The notes beneath the pieces are model-generated. The model saw only the letters and a list, made by a program, of their open reading frames with translations, had not been told where the DNA came from and made no database searches. A program made the translations under genes and the position numbers. DNA of 64,000 nt from Pseudobdellovibrionaceae bacterium (lineage in GTDB: Bacteria; Bdellovibrionota; Bdellovibrionia; Bdellovibrionales; UBA1609): positions 1-64,000 of the forward strand of contig JACKAM010000004.1 of NCBI GenBank assembly GCA_020635075.1. Reading direction: 5' to 3'. This document shows positions 62,188-64,000 of this stretch, piece by piece; the stretch's first letter is position 1, and each line of letters opens with the position of its first letter.

Positions 62188-63960
62188 TTAACGACTACCG
62201 GGGGTGGTGCTCCGGCCGCTCACGGGTCCAGTACCAAAGTGGTCGCAGACGCTGCCGAGTAGGCTATCGGATATGGAGACATCCGAATCCCAGTCATCGC
62301 TCGCCTTATACACAAGAGTGCAAGCTTTGCGACAGTAAGCGACGTTGGTGCCGGCGCCAACTCCCATGTCGCAGTTACAGCTGGCGACCACCGTGTGGGC
62401 GGCACCTCTGACTGCGCCGAGACTGTTGATGGCTTCGGAAACTTTGCTTCCGTCGGAATCAATGCCACCAGATGCCACCATTTTTTCATTAAGATAGGCC
62501 TGGTACTGACGATGCACTTCTTGGGCAACATCGGCTTCTTGCCGGGCGAGCATGATTAGCTTCATGTTTTCCTGCTTCTTTTCAGCAGCATCGGCAATGG
62601 CGTTTTGCTTTCGGGTCGCCAGAGTCATAAGCTTGTTTTGCAGCTTTTTCAGTTTGTCGTTAGCAGCGGCGAGGATTTCCTGTAGTTGTTCGGGCAGTTC
62701 TCGCTCGTTGGCGTCCTGGATGGCCCGAGACATGGCATCCTGGCGCTTGCGCAAAGACGCGATGGCATTATCCGCCGCCTTTCGGGCAGAGTCCAAAGCA
62801 CGCTTGGCCGCATCAGCGGAAGCCTTGTAAGAAGGGTCATTCTTACAGCGGTTGAAATCTCGATTGAGCATCGCTTGGGACTTCTTTCGATCAGAAACGC
62901 CCACCTTGCCGACTAAATCGTTGAAGGACCCTACTGAATAAGTGCTCTTGTCGATCAAGTTCTGCATTCGTGTTTGCATGGCAGACAGTCGGTTCAAGGC
63001 TGCAGCATGGCACTGTTGATCCAGCTGGGCCAAGGCATTGAGGTAGGCATTGTAGGCGTCGTCGTAGGCCTTGTTAGTTGAAATAATCTGCTCTTCAATG
63101 CGGTCCATGCTATCGAGTAGCTGAGCCACCCGATTGCGCGCGTCTCCTTTTGCTGCCCGCATTTGCTGGTTCATTTCCTGGCGAACGGTGTCGGCATCAT
63201 CTGCCACGGCCTGGGCATCCTCGTCGATGCCTTCGATTGTTGATCGCAACTGGCGGTCAATATCGCCATTGCGAGCTTCGAGGTCAGCAATTTCCTTTTG
63301 TTTGTCTGTTACGGTCTGTTGTGCGTCTTTGGCTCGGTCCATCCATTCCTTGAGATCTTTTCCGGCCATGGCTGGACAGTTCTTATACATGGTACGTGCC
63401 TTCTTTGGGTCTGGAGCATACTTTTGTCCGCTCGCCGAGGACGTTCCAGACTGACCGAAGTTCATAAAGTCCATGATGGATGCTGGACGCTTGTTGGCGT
63501 CAGGGTCGCTATCAAAATCGACCGTGTCCAGTGTTTCGCACATGGGATCACCAGCATCAGTGCCCTGGCAGCGATTACACTTATCTGCATGGGCATAACA
63601 GTCGCCGGAGATGCCAGCGGATCCGCAGGCGGAACTCATTTTGCTCTCTTCCTGAGTTAACTCCCTGTAGGCGTCCTTACACTCGCGAGGTCCATCCAGG
63701 GGTTGCTGTCCACCGCAGGCAGAGTAGTAGAGGTTTTCGGCCTTCTGCAGCTGACCTTTGCAAGGTTCAGAACTCTCCTTTCCCGCGCAGCGGGTTCGAT
63801 CTTTATCCAGCTGCTCAAGAACAACTTCGCAGGAAGATTTCGGTGTAGCCACGCCTGGGCTGTTAGCAAGCGATTGTGGGCTCGACACCAGCGAAAAAAT
63901 TAAACAGCACAAGAAGGTCGCAACACTTGTCCGGTTCCTAGACACTCTCTTAGCGTTCAT
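62188..63960 (-). CDS. Exported coiled-coil protein, function unknown
   Basis: The protein has 590 residues with a signal peptide ending near SPQSLA. The first 150 residues are Cys-rich (RCAGKESSEPCKGQ, YSACGG, NKCNRCQGTDAGDPMCET), suggesting disulfides. From about 200 to 490 the sequence is long, charged, Ala/Gln-rich helix, probably coiled coil. A C-terminal Cys-containing part (ASCNCDMGVGAGTNVAYCRKACTL) follows. I recognise no family. It is probably periplasmic or outer-membrane associated. The promoter must lie in or beyond the last 40 bases of the window. Confidence 0.7.
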   Translation of the reverse strand: MNAKRVSRNRTSVATFLCCLIFSLVSSPQSLANSPGVATPKSSCEVVLEQLDKDRTRCAGKESSEPCKGQLQKAENLYYSACGGQQPLDGPRECKDAYRELTQEESKMSSACGSAGISGDCYAHADKCNRCQGTDAGDPMCETLDTVDFDSDPDANKRPASIMDFMNFGQSGTSSASGQKYAPDPKKARTMYKNCPAMAGKDLKEWMDRAKDAQQTVTDKQKEIADLEARNGDIDRQLRSTIEGIDEDAQAVADDADTVRQEMNQQMRAAKGDARNRVAQLLDSMDRIEEQIISTNKAYDDAYNAYLNALAQLDQQCHAAALNRLSAMQTRMQNLIDKSTYSVGSFNDLVGKVGVSDRKKSQAMLNRDFNRCKNDPSYKASADAAKRALDSARKAADNAIASLRKRQDAMSRAIQDANERELPEQLQEILAAANDKLKKLQNKLMTLATRKQNAIADAAEKKQENMKLIMLARQEADVAQEVHRQYQAYLNEKMVASGGIDSDGSKVSEAINSLGAVRGAAHTVVASCNCDMGVGAGTNVAYCRKACTLVYKASDDWDSDVSISDSLLGSVCDHFGTGPVSGRSTTPGSR

Positions 63961-64000
63961 TTCGATTCTCCCATCACAGCCCTATTAAACAGCAATTGGG

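Overview
The window (about 50% GC by eye) reads as a chromosome segment of a Gram-negative bacterium, most likely Bdellovibrionota (Bdellovibrio-like). That placement is inference. It rests on N-terminal-twitch radical SAM proteins, exported glycine-rich proteins with a C-terminal IF-MVHRRYQ-K motif, an AmgK/MurU-like gene pair, and MsbA, UvrA and PBP1A neighbours. I saw no rRNA, tRNA, CRISPR array, transposase or phage gene.

Layout. Positions 1-50,000 form one large accessory region with a striking architecture. A block of about 13 kb, continuous at roughly 36,740-49,995, is repeated in inverted orientation. The left copy is cut in two, at 1-6,676 and 30,484-36,740, by a 23.8 kb insert (6,677-30,483) bounded by a 14-bp direct repeat. 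Read outward from the centre near 36,740, the right arm carries: a truncated radical SAM gene, a short SDR reductase, a radical SAM-glycosyltransferase fusion, a methyltransferase-like gene, a twitch radical SAM gene, a SPASM-like radical SAM gene, a twitch rSAM-SDR-twitch rSAM operon, a Gly-rich exported protein, and a sugar nucleotidyltransferase plus kinase pair. In the left arm the outer half and one radical SAM gene are intact, while 31,659-36,740 is a graveyard of frameshifted copies. Positions 50,000-64,000 look like ordinary chromosome: a GAF-like protein, an exported endonuclease/exonuclease/phosphatase-family enzyme, a sigma-54 activator, and an MsbA-like ABC exporter, UvrA and PBP1A in an overlapping operon, followed by a coiled-coil exported protein.

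How the genes may work together. Fifteen intact radical SAM genes plus one radical SAM-glycosyltransferase fusion lie within about 43 kb. They sit with three small-reductase pairings, an acyl carrier protein, an MBOAT acyltransferase, an AMP-dependent ligase, a ThDP enzyme, a GNAT-like protein, a membrane Fe-S protein, and a sugar kinase/nucleotidyltransferase pair. I infer a biosynthetic island that builds or tailors a glycan or glycolipid, probably on the envelope, by radical chemistry followed by reduction, acylation and glycosyl transfer. The product cannot be read from the sequence. The insert carries relatives of the gene families found in the arms (SDR, twitch rSAM, SPASM-like rSAM), so the island seems to have grown by repeated duplication and insertion.
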